Shown: piece by piece, positions 23,104 through 32,506 of the stretch | Numbering within the stretch: the first letter of the stretch is position 1 | Layout of the letters: each line of letters opens with the position of its first letter | DNA from: Alopecurus myosuroides | Taxonomy: Eukaryota; Streptophyta; Magnoliopsida; Poales; Poaceae | Direction of reading: 5' to 3' | DNA length: 64,000 nucleotides | Assembly: GCA_028641055.1 (NCBI GenBank) | Contig: CM054058.1 | Span: 498,745,919-498,809,918, forward strand | Program-made: the position numbers and the translations under genes | Notes under the pieces: generated by a model | The model's database searches: none | The model's input: only the letters and a program-made list of their open reading frames with translations | What the model was told of the DNA's origin: nothing

Positions 23104-23720
23104 TGTTGGGTATACCCTCAAGGACAGAGAGGTAAACCGAGACTCCACCCTTCGTACTAGCACGAGAGCAGATGGACACGACGCTTCACCAAGGTCAATT
23201 CGGGGACCATGCTTCAAGAGGACATGGTGAAGAAGCCTCCTGAGATCGAGTCCAATCCCGAGTAATTAGGGAAGATGAACGTCTCCAACCTGAGAAGACA
23301 TCACTCACGACCCGTACAATGACTACCCGCCTCACCATGTACGTATCTCCCGGTCGGCGGGTGTTAGCTACAAACCTCCTCGAGTAGCTCTGGTTCCATC
23401 ACAGTCTCTATGCGGGCCTCTAGCACCACTCCATATCTTTAAGGCAGTGGTGCGCCCCTATATAAGGGGCACGCCTATCCTCTGGGAGAGGGTCTTCTTT
23501 CTCCCACATTCACATATATGCGCACCCACATATCCATAGCTCTTCCCCTATCCAAGAGGAAGAGTCCGACTAGTTGCACCGCTAACCGGCTGTCCATTGT
23601 AACGTCGAGTGTCTCACACGCAAGAATACATCGACCACACAAGAGTAGGATTTTTACTGAAGATGGTCCCGGAGCGGGAGGTTCTATACATCCCTGTGTG
23701 CTTGAAGCTATTAGCCCATA
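23104..23720 (+). mobile_element. LTR-like sequence (possible solo or partial LTR), right end not resolved
   Basis: Starts TGTTGGGTATACCC and has a promoter-like CCCCTATATAAGGGGC with TATATAAG at 23459-23466, followed by a pyrimidine-rich start region, as in Gypsy LTRs. No primer site, second LTR or target duplication was found, so it could be a solo LTR, a truncated LTR, or another promoter. The right end given is approximate. Confidence 0.4.
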
Positions 23721-25162
23721 CGATTATGGTCACAAGCCTTACATACAGACAAATGCACTGACCGATTACGAAACACCAACACAAAGAGTGCAAACAGAAC
23801 TGAATAAATCTAGACAAAACAATATATAATCCCCGGAATTCGCTGCCATCTCCACCTTGCCGCTCCGAGAGTGAGTAGGGTGTAATCCTCCCCATGTTAG
23901 CAACATTAGCAGCGTACTCATATCTCTATGTGCTCCATCTTTATTAGACCATATGAGGCGCCCTATTTGATTATAATCATATTTGTGTATTTGCATAGGT
24001 GGATGTTTGTTATGAGTCACCTATGCTTTTATGGTATCTTGATTGAATATTATTTGTAGATTCATAATGTCTCTCCATTCTTTATGTTGGACTTGACTAG
24101 TTTTCGTGGATGGAACAGTAGTGGGAACAATGTGTGCTAGATGCTACGAAAATTGGGATGTGATTAGCCTAGTGATTGAAAAGGTAAATACATTTATACT
24201 TGTTGGTATTTTATTTCATCACGGGGAGTATATTTATTCCCAACATCATGTCACCTTACATTAATGCAATTCTTTTGTGTTCTACCCTTAATTTCTTGGG
24301 TTTGCCATGGGCATTAGGGTTTCAAAGAACTATTAGTTGTACACTCAACATGTTTATTAGCGTGCATGATTCAATGAACGTAAATGTCTATGTAGATGTC
24401 TGAAGTCACCGAAATTCATTTTCATATTTAAGTTAGTCATACTTATATCTACGCTTATTGTTTGTGCCACCATGTGCACGAGAGATTCTACCTTGTGCCT
24501 CTCCATAAACCCTAGTCCAATTTAATCATAAGAAAGCATAGTAAAACCTTGTGCCTCTCCATTGCTCCTCCCCACCTTGCATCTAGAGCCATTCATGGAT
24601 GCACATTGAAGCTTTGGACCTCGAAAACAACGAATATCTGGCATGTAGAGCCCAAGGAAGATTGCCAGATCTGGTATTGATGGGCTCTTGTGAAACGGTT
24701 TTGTTACTGGCGAGCTCAGTGCTCCAAGTCAAGGTTGGTGATTGTGATTTTTTGGTGTTGCATTTGCAAAAACATCACAAAAATTCATGCTGTGGCGATT
24801 GCCAAATAAAAATGTGTTCCATGCTGCAAATGTCTTTTGTGGGTGTTGCAAGCGTTTTGCCTCCATGTTGCACACGTGTGGTGATTTTTTTTCTCGGGCA
24901 TCTACTACGATAGGATAGACTATTTCGATACCACTCTTTTTTGGGGTTCGTGCTTTTCGAATCATGTGATGTTTTTGCTTGTTTTTGACACACCGTGGAA
25001 AGAAATGTTGTGCCCATATGGCAAACTTACACACAAAAATATCGGTAGAGGATATGTGGCAATGGATAGACAACCAGATTTTAGTTTTTTTTAGTGAATG
25101 GCCAACAGCTAGGGTGCCTACCAACATGATCTTCTGGAGGGAAGACTCACAAATTTAGGAAC
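23721..25162. other. AT-rich intergenic DNA, no gene seen
   Basis: No frame with a recognisable domain. A short duplication (TACCTTGTGCCTCTCCAT near 24490, CCTTGTGCCTCTCCATTG near 24547) is the only obvious structure. Confidence 0.5.
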
Positions 25163-25465
25163 ATGTCTCTCGTAGGGGGAAGATTGCACACAAAACATCA
25201 GCCAGAAGAGGGTTAAACGTAGCATGCCCCAAATCCAAAATTTGACATCCTGCTGCTCCAATTCGATCGGTCCATGGGTAAAATGATGCACGTAGTTCGA
25301 CATTACACTACTACTACATTAATAACATCTGATGAACCTAAGATAGCCACGGCCGTCCAGAAATTGAACACAGATAGTAACCTGACCGAAGTGGACTGAA
25401 ATCATAAGAATGTTGGATGAATAGAGAGCATAGGTAAGAGTTTGGGTTCCAGGATCCACGGGATC
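25163..25465 (-). other. 3' flank of gene copy 1, homologous to 47905-48156
   Basis: AAAACATCAGCCAGAAGA and AGATAGCCACG.CCGTCCAGAAATTGAAC blocks are shared with the flank of gene copy 2. About 100 bp present here (around 25226-25330) are missing there. This shows that the duplicated unit includes the 3' flank and not just the coding region. Confidence 0.6.
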
Positions 25466-26497
25466 TCATCGCTTGACAGCCTCGATCAGGTGAAGTAGTG
25501 AGCTGGTCAATCCCATGATGGGTAGGGCCCTAGCCCGTCCTGCAGTGAAGTGAACAGAAATTGGATATTCAGATTGAGGAGTAGTACCATCGATCATGAT
25601 CCAAGGACAATGCCAATGCTGTACCTCGGGGATGTATGTGTATTGGTCGGCGCATTCGACGGCGTCGGCGACCTCCTTCGGATCGAGGAAGGTGGAGAAG
25701 ACGGCGGCGGCGACGTCGATGTGCTTGATGGCGAGGCTCGTGAGGGAGCACGCACGGTACAGGTAGCTGAGCGCCTGGTCCAGGTCGATGCGGGTAGCCG
25801 GCTGAGGGGGTTCGACATCAGTGGCGGCGGCAGAGGTGAGCTCGGTGGCAGCCGCTGGGGCCGGCTGAGGGGGCTCGACATCAGTGGCGGCGGCAGAGGT
25901 CGGCTCGGTGGCAGCCGCTGGGGCCGGCATGGGGAAGGGGAGGCCGTACCTGGCGAGGTGCTCGTGGGCGGCGGCGATCGGGTCGTCTGGGTACCCGGCC
26001 ATGCCGCAGAACGGCAAGGGCTCGCCGCCGGCGGGGTGTGGCCGGACGCCGACGAGGAGCTCGATGCAGCGCGGGACGTGGTGCTCCTCGGGCAGCTTGA
26101 CAGCGCAGAGGGCGGCCTCGATGCGGGAGAAGGCCTCGGTCAGGGTGGTCGGGCTTGTGGGGAGCCGCTGCGTAAGCAGCACGCCGTAGAGCTGCTCGGC
26201 GGGGATGATGACCAAGGCGGGGTCGAGTTGGAGGCGGACGCCGCAGTCGGCCGCGATAAGGAGGCAGGACCTGAGGTAGCGGGAGGCGTACTCGAGGCCC
26301 CTGAAGTAGACCCTGCAGAGACCGGAGGCGACCTCCTTGACCTCGGCCGCGTCATCGTCGTCTCCGGGGTTCAGCCCCTGCAGCCGGCGCCGGAGCTGCA
26401 GGAGGCGGTCGCGCTGGGCCCGGACGCTCTTCGCGGCGGACATGGCCTGCGTGAGCATGGCACTTAGCCCGTCCTTCCTCCTCGCCTTTCTCTCCAT
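25466..26497 (-). CDS. Uncharacterised plant protein, paralogue copy 1
   Basis: Single-exon frame of 343 residues from the ATG at 26497. A longer start at 26569 is open, but the paralogue at 48157-49068 begins at the same MERKARRK, so I prefer the shorter form. The N-terminus is basic and likely helical (KARRKDGLSAML, KSVRAQRDRLLQLRRRLQ), suggesting a coiled coil. A globular part follows (YFRGLEYASRYLRSCL, EQLYGVLLTQRL, HHVPRCIELLVG), then a Pro/Ala/Thr linker with a 21-residue tandem duplication, then a helical C-terminal part (LDQALSYLYRACSLTSLAIKHID). No signal peptide or membrane segment is evident. I do not recognise the family and propose no function. High GC, an uninterrupted frame and a conserved paralogue support a real gene; expression is unknown. 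Confidence 0.7.
   Translation of the reverse strand: MERKARRKDGLSAMLTQAMSAAKSVRAQRDRLLQLRRRLQGLNPGDDDDAAEVKEVASGLCRVYFRGLEYASRYLRSCLLIAADCGVRLQLDPALVIIPAEQLYGVLLTQRLPTSPTTLTEAFSRIEAALCAVKLPEEHHVPRCIELLVGVRPHPAGGEPLPFCGMAGYPDDPIAAAHEHLARYGLPFPMPAPAAATEPTSAAATDVEPPQPAPAAATELTSAAATDVEPPQPATRIDLDQALSYLYRACSLTSLAIKHIDVAAAVFSTFLDPKEVADAVECADQYTYIPEVQHWHCPWIMIDGTTPQSEYPISVHFTAGRARALPIMGLTSSLLHLIEAVKR
25800..25925 (-). repeat. 63-bp tandem duplication inside gene copy 1
   Basis: Units 25800-25862 and 25863-25925 are nearly identical and encode two copies of a 21-residue Pro/Ala/Thr-rich segment (contains SAAATDVEPPQP). The paralogue has one copy, so this is an in-frame expansion of the linker in copy 1 or a loss in copy 2. 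Confidence 0.9.
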
Positions 26498-26617
26498 GGC
26501 CGCCGCCGCCTGATGGAGGAATGGGGATCGAGATTCGAGAGCAGCACGCGCCAGGCGTATCCTGCTCACCTTGTACGCGATGGGGGCCTGCGGGATGAGC
26601 CCACCAGAAACACCTCA

Positions 26618-26626
26618 CTCTTTGAC
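26618..26626. repeat. 9-bp target-site duplication CTCTTTGAC, left of MITE
   Basis: Matches 26971-26979 exactly. The paralogous promoter keeps a single related copy (CTTTTGAC) followed by the same ACTTTTG. Confidence 0.9.
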
Positions 26627-26970
26627 GTATTTTTCGCCAAAAATGGCCCTTTGACAAAACTAATGTCGAATCTGGCCTAATTATGAAACTATTTTCATAT
26701 CTGGCCCTTTGTTCGGCGCCAACGAGGATGGAGCCGACGTTGTGTAGCTCGGCGACCGTCAAAAACACGAAAAACATAGGTCGGCGCCGTTTGCGTTGGA
26801 GCCGACCTACGTTGACTGGTCAAAATGTCAAACGATATTGGCGCCGAACTGCACAATGTCGGCTCCATTTGCATTGGCGCCGAACAAAGGGGCCAGATAT
26901 GAAAATAGTTTCGCAAACAGGCCAGATTCGACATTAGTTACCTCAAAGGGCCATTTTTGGTAAAAAATAC
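26627..26970. mobile_element. Long-TIR MITE (344 bp), Mutator-like by its 9-bp duplication
   Basis: Both ends read GTATTTTT inward and continue as CCAAAAATGGCCCTTTGA, then AACTAATGTCGAATCTGGCC, then an ATATCTGGCCCC/TTTGTTCGGCGCCAA block, so each arm is well over 100 bp and the element could fold into a long hairpin. The centre also holds repeated GGCGCC and GTCGGCTCC-type words in opposite orientations. No coding capacity. It lies about 130-475 bp upstream of the start of gene copy 1. The 9-bp duplication points to the Mutator superfamily, as inference. Confidence 0.88.
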
Positions 26971-26979
26971 CTCTTTGAC
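26971..26979. repeat. 9-bp target-site duplication CTCTTTGAC, right of MITE
   Basis: Second copy of 26618-26626. Confidence 0.9.
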
Positions 26980-27004
26980 ACTTTTGTTTTTTTGAATTTT
27001 ACTG

Positions 27005-27178
27005 TCCCGTTTGGTTCACAGGAAAAATGAAGGAATACTGTTCGTACATGAATATTTACGCCGTTTGGAACACAGGAACCATCGTAGAAATTTCTCAGTA
27101 CAGGAACTTGTTTCCTTCCGTTTTGGAGGAAAATCACAGGATTCGAAACATCCGGTCGTAAGACCGATGGACATTAGC
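27005..27178. mobile_element. Left part of a DNA-transposon-like repeat (split by a retroposon)
   Basis: Contains CCGTTTGGTTCACAGG and CCGTTTGGAACACAGG. Inverted relatives of these words occur at 28905-28920 and 29025-29037. Repeats with such CCGTTTGG...CAGGAA ends are common in wheat-type genomes, but exact ends and duplication could not be set. Confidence 0.4.
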
Positions 27179-27191
27179 ACTTGCTCGTACC
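27179..27191. repeat. Target-site duplication of the retroposon, left copy
   Basis: ACTTGCTCGTACC here pairs with ACTTGCTAGTACC at 28787-28799 (one mismatch in 13). Confidence 0.7.
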
Positions 27192-27627
27192 TTTTTTTTT
27201 TTTAACCTGAATCCATCAATCTAAGCCTACCAATACTGATGAAGGGGGTGGACAATCCCAGAACCAATACTCTGAGAACCCACCAACGCGCCTCATCCAA
27301 AAACCGAAGGCCTCTCCATGCCGCCCGATAGCGAGCAAGGGGCAAAATCGGTCCAGCACACCGCAGCGTGTACCGATATACACGCTCGGAAAGTAGCTAC
27401 CGCCGTCTTCCGCTCACCCGTCTTCAGGACAGCGATCAAAGTACCCACCATGTCAGACCTGTTGTCGATACCACCATGGCACCAGACAACTCCAACTCCC
27501 TGCGCGCGCGTCCAACATCCCGCAAAAAACACCGAGACCCCACAGCACCAAGCTATCGAGAACCGTCGTCGTGGCTGCAGTAGAAAAAACACCGCATCCT
27601 CTCTAGGACCCTCCGGCCTCTGCTCCA

Positions 27628-28018
27628 AAATGATGCCCCCAAGAGGGATAGCAACACCGGCGGTGTCACCATCATCCAATCCGGGAATCCCAGATTTAGG
27701 GTTTCCCCCGGAGCGGGTCGAAGCAAGGTAGATAGTCGACGTTGCCATTGCCGCGTAGACCATCGAAGAACCTGCATCCACCACCTTACTCATCCTCTGG
27801 TCCCTTCGACCGGCGCTCTCCTCCAAGAATGATGCCCCCAAGGAGGTAACGACGTAGAAGCGCCGCCATCATCCGATCGACGGATCAAGGGTTTCCCCCG
27901 GAGTTGACGTGAAGAGCTACGGGGCTTCCTCTATGATGCCTTCAGGAAGGGAGCGACACTCCAATTGTCGCCATCACCGGCTCCGAGTAATCGGAGACAG
28001 GGTTTTCACCCGGAATCC
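27628..28018 (-). repeat. Three degenerate copies of a module of about 80-90 bp in the retroposon
   Basis: Copies at about 27628-27715, 27828-27904 and 27932-28018 share ATGATGCC, an A/G-rich stretch, a CATCATCC or CCATCACC block, and AGGGTTT(T/C)CCCCGGAG-like ends (plus strand). Spacing is uneven, so this is an old tandem or triplicated unit. Confidence 0.6.
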
Positions 28019-28240
28019 ATCGCGCTTCATCAACGTCGAAGTCGTCGTATCAACCACCATATGGATCGTCCAATCTCGAGCATCGGTGCGAATGCATCGA
28101 CATCATCCCACGGAGGAACGCCGTCGACAGCCTCAGCCCCTCACCGCCACCACGCTGCCACAGATCGCACCGGGAGGATCGGGCGGACCACCACCATAAG
28201 GAGCACGCCGGCCCCGTCGGAGGCAGCCGATGCCGCTCCT

Positions 28241-28400
28241 GAGGACCTGGTCACCCGTGGCGTCGATCTCCTCGCTCCCGAGGTCCTGGCCGCCCGCGGC
28301 GCCGATCTCCTCGCTCTCGAGGTCCTGGTCGCCCGCAGCGCATGCCCGCGGCGCTGATCTCCTCGCTCCCGTGGTCCTGGTCGCCCGCGGCGCCATGCCC
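28241..28400 (+). repeat. 39-bp tandem repeat (about four units)
   Basis: Units start at 28241, 28280, 28319 and 28371, with a GAGGTCCTGG(C/T)CGCCCGCGGCGCC consensus start. The third unit carries a 13-bp insertion that would break any reading frame. If translated on plus, a unit gives 13 residues (EVLAARGADLLAL), but the frame ends soon after, so coding is doubtful. Confidence 0.75.
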
Positions 28401-28786
28401 CTGGCGCAACGTGGACAGGCGTGGTGGCCGGTGGGGGCGCCGTCACCATCGCTCGCTGAAGGCGCGCCCGAGGACGCCGATCTCCTCCTCCACAGCACCC
28501 CGACGCTGCTCCCGAGCTCCACCCGGCGGCAAGCGATCCGGCCAGCCGTGGCGCCGCGTACACCCTTGATCCCGCGGAGATCGCCTCGCCGCCGCCATCA
28601 CGGGCGCCGCCCGGGGAGATCCCGGTGACTCCTCAGGCGACGACAAGGGGTGGGAGCAACGGGAGGTGCCCTAGGGCGGGGCGGCGGCGGCCCCCCGAGC
28701 CGCCGAGGGCGGCGGTGCGAGAGGAGGGTTTCGCGAGACGAGTGTGCCTATATAACGGCCTGCCTCTGAGATGCCTTTTCGTTGCT

Positions 28787-28799
28787 ACTTGCTAGTACC
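28787..28799. repeat. Target-site duplication of the retroposon, right copy
   Basis: ACTTGCTAGTACC, partner of 27179-27191. Confidence 0.7.
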
Positions 28800-29040
28800 T
28801 TTACTGGATCGTGTCTTTGATTGACATGTGGGGCTGAGCTTCGCTGGAGCGTGTCTTTGACTGTGCTATGACATTATTACCAGAATTCATGTGTATCCTC
28901 AACTCCCGTGTTCCAAACGGCACAACTAATTCCCCCCCCCCCTATGTTTTCAGTTCCTCTGTTTTGCACACCGATTCCTATCATATTCCTGTGTTTTTCC
29001 TATTCCCGTATTTCTCCTATCCTGCGTTCCAAAGAAGACC
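28800..29040. mobile_element. Right part of the split DNA-transposon-like repeat
   Basis: Contains GTTCCAAACGGCAC (28909-28922), a C run, TTCCTATCATATTCCTGTGTTTTTCC and GCGTTCCAAAG, the inverted counterparts of words in 27005-27178. Sequence homologous to the flank of gene copy 2 resumes after about 29060. Confidence 0.4.
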
Positions 29041-29243
29041 TACATGTCTACATGAGTAGGAAATTGAATCGGGAAACTTGAAATGCAATATGATACATTA
29101 ACTTAAGGCTTTAAGCCTCGTGCCCATGGAGGATTCTCAGGGCATGTACCGGTCTGTGAGTATGCCATGTGGGCCACTACTGGGCCACTACTACAGTCTC
29201 CAACTAACATCGTAGACCCTTGAAAACCAAACCATCTTCCCAG
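29041..29243. other. Flank resuming homology to the gene copy 2 locus
   Basis: GAAACTTGAAATGCAATATGATACATTA at about 29073-29100 resembles GAAATTTAAAATGCAACATGATATACAGTA at about 49446-49475. This supports a duplicated unit extending past the insertions. Confidence 0.45.
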
Positions 29244-29657
29244 TTAAAGAAATAAAAACACATCGGTTTCTCTTTCTAGGGTTTCGGCTGCCAGGCACCG
29301 GTCGCCGCCCCTGCGCGCTGAGCTCGCGCAATAGAAGGGAGGCTTGGAGGGGTTGGGGAAGTGCGGAACCAAGATAAGGTCAGGAGGTAGGATTGGAGGC
29401 TCCGTTCGACGCGGTTGGTGCGTGGATTGAGTTTGCAAAGGAGGTGTGGGGACGGACGGCGCCGGGGCTCTTGGTTGTCTCCTTTGGCGCCGGTGACCAG
29501 GAACCTTCCTACGCCGTCCATCTCCTCCCGTCCGCGACCCCCCTGCGCCTCCTCCTCCCATAATATGGCCGAACCTAGAGAACGACTAGTGGGGAGAGCG
29601 CTTCTTCCATCCCATGATCCGCGCCGCTGCTCTGGCTGCTGTTTTTCCAACCCGTAA
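29244..29657 (-). other. GC-rich gene-like fragment, unassigned
   Basis: A 124-codon minus frame from 29650 and an overlapping plus frame, both low complexity and Pro/Arg/Gly-rich. On plus, TTTCTAGGGTTTCGGCTGCC looks like the start of a grass gene. No domain recognised; it may be a remnant of a first exon. Confidence 0.25.
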
Positions 29658-30202
29658 ATAAAGGTAGTTCTATTCTCCTTTTCTTACTTTAACGTTTTTC
29701 CTCCTTTGCTATGGAATGGTAACTACTAACATAAGTTACTTCTTGTAGGAGGTTGAAAGGATATACATGAGATAAGCCTGCCTTCCGGTGTACAGGCCGA
29801 ACCTAGCGTACCGAGGGCAGCCGGAGAGCCGGCGCAAATTTTGGTCTAAACCGACGCTATTTGATCTTCCGAGCGGCTTGACACTATGAACGGAGGAAAA
29901 AATACCTCCTATGGTCTCTTGGGCCACTGGTGATCCTCTTAGCTCCGGTCACCCGACCGAGGGCAGCCGGGGAGCCGGCCGCAGCGCAAAAAGTCGCGAA
30001 AACAATGCACGGTCATTTTCCTCGCCTGCGACCCCACCCTGTCAACAAGCAAGAATGCAGTCGTCCTAGTCGTCTCGACTCCCGCGCGCATTGACTGCGC
30101 AAGTCAATCCAGTCGCACGCGGATGCCCAGCTATCCAATCGGCATACTCGGCGGAGTTATGGCTTTGTCGCCATCGTGTTGGCTATCCTGCCCGCCCGCC
30201 GG
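29658..30202. other. Spacer with a duplicated CCGAGGGCAGCCGG word, no gene seen
   Basis: CCGAGGGCAGCCGG(A/G)GAGCCGGC occurs at about 29811 and 29958. No open frame is convincing. Confidence 0.4.
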
Positions 30203-30210
30203 TATAAAAA
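30203..30210 (+). promoter_or_regulatory. TATA box TATAAAAA of the broken gene at 30314
   Basis: CCGGTATAAAAAATACC lies about 105-110 bp before the ATG at 30314, a normal plant spacing for TATA plus a short leader. Confidence 0.5.
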
Positions 30211-30313
30211 ATACCCATCCCGACCCCGGAGTCACACACTTCTCCCTTGCCATATCTTGCCCACCTTTTTGGTGGTCTACAGGATTCCAGGCGTCGGCGC
30301 AGGCGGTGTCCCT

Positions 30314-30911
30314 ATGCCTCCCCCTCACACCGACCACGAGTGGGCCGCTGAGATTGAGAAAATAAGGGAGGACCTACTGGAGTCCGTGCATCGTCAGCCG
30401 GGTTGGGATCCAGGCACCACCCTGACATCGTACTTCGCGCAGCGCCATGTGCATCAGATGGCGGCGCTCCCATCTGGCGGCCCGGTGTCAGGGCACAACA
30501 ATGCCCAGGTGGATAAGGCTATGACGCATTCCCCCCACCATTCTCTTCCACATCAAGCGGTAGTTGAGCAGAGGAAGAGCAGTCGCTTCCCCCTCCCGTC
30601 GGCATCGACGCTCGTCCTCGCCTTTTGTTCCTTTCTCCGATGACAAACACGAGCCAGAGGATGAGCCGGGGCGTCGTCGGACTCGGAGCAGCAGCATCAT
30701 CATCGCCGAAAGTCAGGCTTCTCAGACTACTAATGTTGTTGTCCCCTCATACAGCAACAATGATGATGGCGCCCTCCCTATCATGTCGTCGGCAGCACAC
30801 GTCGGCAGCCCAGGGTAGAGTTCCATCCGTGTCCCGAAGGACGAGCCGAGCAACACCGACGACAACGGTGGCATCTACATCGATATCTACATGGCCCTCA
30901 ACATCAAATAG
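30314..30911 (+). pseudogene. Broken gene-like sequence with its own TATA box, unknown protein
   Basis: ATG at 30314 begins MPPPHTDHEWAAEIEKIRED and includes TSYFAQRHVHQMAALP. A frameshift between about 30540 and 30640 moves to a second frame with basic Ser/Arg-rich and acidic stretches (SDDKHEPEDEPG). A TAG at 30816-30818 interrupts it. The same frame then resumes (RVPKDEPSNTDDNGG) and ends at 30909-30911. Intact length would be about 200 residues. GCTCTAAG and similar words near 31180 resemble the ends of small DNA transposons, so this may be a captured gene. I do not recognise the family. Confidence 0.45.
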
Positions 30912-31476
30912 CCGGATTTAGTTTTTTATTTTATTTTCATCTACTATGTAAATCGCTTATATTTTGGCCAGTTTAATGAAAAAACCTAAATGTTGATCAA
31001 AAGTTTGTCGATATCTGTCGTTCTTTTAAATTTTTGGCGTACTTTCGTCTTGGCCAATTGGGGCCACGGCTCGGAAACGTCACCCTCCCCCCACGCCAAA
31101 ATTTAGCGTTGATGGCCTATCAGTTGGCTCAAATTATACCAAAAACGATCTAGAGGGCACCAACGACTAGAGATGCTCTAAGTAGAAGAGGTTTTTAAGG
31201 GGACATATCTCACTTTATGTGATCCAAGATTTGACCTTTAATTGAACTTACTATTATCTACCATAGCCCATGTTGCCTCGTAAATGGCATCTAGTGCACT
31301 TCTTTCTAAGATCTCGGGAATATTTTATGTGGAGTAAATGATGAATAAAAGATTTAGTGTTTTTTTGCGGTTTTCTTCTATTTTTTTAACATGGAAATGC
31401 GGATCATTAACGTGTGACAACCATAAGTTTTTGGTGGATCAACCAGATTTTATTCTTGAGCTTCTTATAGAAGATG
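30912..31476. other. AT-rich spacer, no gene seen
   Basis: No supported coding region. It includes CTAGAGATGCTCTAAG near 31168, a short palindromic word of the kind found at ends of small DNA transposons. Confidence 0.45.
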
Positions 31477-31479
31477 TAA
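31477..31479. repeat. TAA target duplication, left of Harbinger-like MITE
   Basis: TAA precedes the GGGCAAGTACAATGG end and is repeated at 47003-47005. It is short, so it counts only together with the inverted repeats. Confidence 0.65.
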
Positions 31480-31635
31480 GGGCAAGTACAATGGGGTGAT
31501 GTCAGCCTTCCCTTAGCGTTGCCGCATCAGATATTTGCTTAGTTGGAGGAGAGAGAATTAAGAGAAAGAATGATGTCTTCTCTTAGCTAAGGGATGATCT
31601 CTTAGAAAATAAAAGAAGGCTATTTTCTCCATTGT
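31480..31635. mobile_element. Harbinger/Tourist-like MITE, left half (split by the Gypsy element)
   Basis: Terminal inverted repeat GGGCAAGTACAATGG; the right half ends in the complement of GGCATTGTACAATGG at 46988-47002. Joined across the insertion the MITE is about 327 bp, with no coding capacity. TAA duplications fit the PIF/Harbinger superfamily. The last five bases (ATTGT) are the Gypsy target duplication. Confidence 0.8.
31631..31635. repeat. Target-site duplication ATTGT of the Gypsy element, left
   Basis: Repeated at 46827-46831. The empty site would read ATTGTACAAT, a 10-bp palindrome inside the MITE. Confidence 0.85.
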
Positions 31636-32506
31636 TTTGGGGGGTTACCCCCGAGTAGGGGTAAGGCAAGTGCTAAAGTAAAGGTCAAAGTGTTGTTGAC
31701 CGGGTAGACGGCTACCCGGGTAATTGCTACCCGGTAGGTTCTATCCGGACATATCACTAAAGACCAAGAGAAGATATCGAGGAAGATTATATTCATCCGA
31801 GTAAACAAGTTGTGGTCCGACTAGAGGGACAACAAGTCTACTCGGGCCAGAAGTCAATGGAGCCGTTCTGACGAGGATCCCGCGTATCCTGCGTCCGTAC
31901 CGGCGTCCGGTTCAACTTACTAGGTTTGTGATCATCCGTGACACGGGTGGTGACAGAGAGTTAGGCAGCCGTCTAGTCTTGTCAAGGACAGAGGGGACAG
32001 GACAGGATGGGGGTCTATGATGTGAGGCTGACAGAGTGGACAGGGTCTGTCAGCCGTACGGCGCGGCGGCTTCTCAGCGCGTGATCCCGGAAGCATGCTC
32101 ACGTCACAGTGGTCAAGTCACATCACTATACTTTCTATTCATTGTTTATCCGGCTGGGCACCTGTATATAAGGTGCCCTGCCCCCTCCTGCGCGAGGGAC
32201 GTTGGTTCACTTCGCATTTATTTCTAGAGACACCACTAGAGCTAGAGAGAAAAGCCGAGTGGCTACTCGGCCAAGAGACACATATTGTGCTGTGGCAACT
32301 CGGAAATCACACATATAGAGAGAGAGAGAGAGGCAGGAGTAGGGGTGTTACCTCCACACGAGGGCCCTGAACCTGGGTAGGTCTTATTGTTTGCAGTGTT
32401 ACTTACACGCGGCTACTCGCCGTGCGATCATTCCCCGGATACCCCCAGCGTCCATCGGCCCCAACATTAGCCATCCCATGGCATCTGTCTTCTCCACACC
32501 ACGACA
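31636..32506 (+). repeat. Gypsy 5' LTR (871 bp)
   Basis: Matches 45963-46826. The 5' end has decayed: TTTGGGGGG here against TGTCGGGGGG in the other LTR. TATA box TATATAAG at 32165-32172 follows TGGGCACCTG, and the transcript start would lie about 30 bp on. The LTR ends CCACACCACGACA. Confidence 0.92.
32165..32172 (+). promoter_or_regulatory. TATA box of Gypsy 5' LTR
   Basis: TATATAAG in CTGTATATAAGGTGCC, conserved in the 3' LTR at 46492-46499. Confidence 0.8.

Larger units (their letters stand above)
27192..28786 (-). mobile_element. Poly(A)-tailed retroposon, non-LTR type (about 1.6 kb)
   Basis: On the minus strand the segment ends in a 12-A tail (plus-strand T run 27192-27203) and is flanked by 13-bp direct repeats, the hallmark of LINE-machinery insertion. 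Its minus-strand 5' part is GC-rich and gene-like (GCGAAACCCTCCTCTCGCACC near 28735). No reverse transcriptase is present, so it is a deleted LINE, a SINE-like element or a retroposed transcript. Frames on both strands through the GC-rich part are low complexity. It holds a threefold degenerate module and a 39-bp tandem repeat, listed separately. Confidence 0.6.

Noticed and set aside
24729..25127. Minus-strand 132-codon frame
   Set aside because: AT-rich, no domain, no flanking gene structure; chance frame.
25550..26467. Long plus-strand frame opposite gene copy 1
   Set aside because: It is the antisense shadow of the minus-strand gene in very GC-rich DNA. Only the minus frame is conserved with the paralogue as a protein of ordinary composition.
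27293..28646. Several frames over 100 codons on both strands in the retroposon
   Set aside because: Arg/Ser/Pro low complexity, cut by the 13-bp insertion in the 39-bp repeat and lacking start context or domain.
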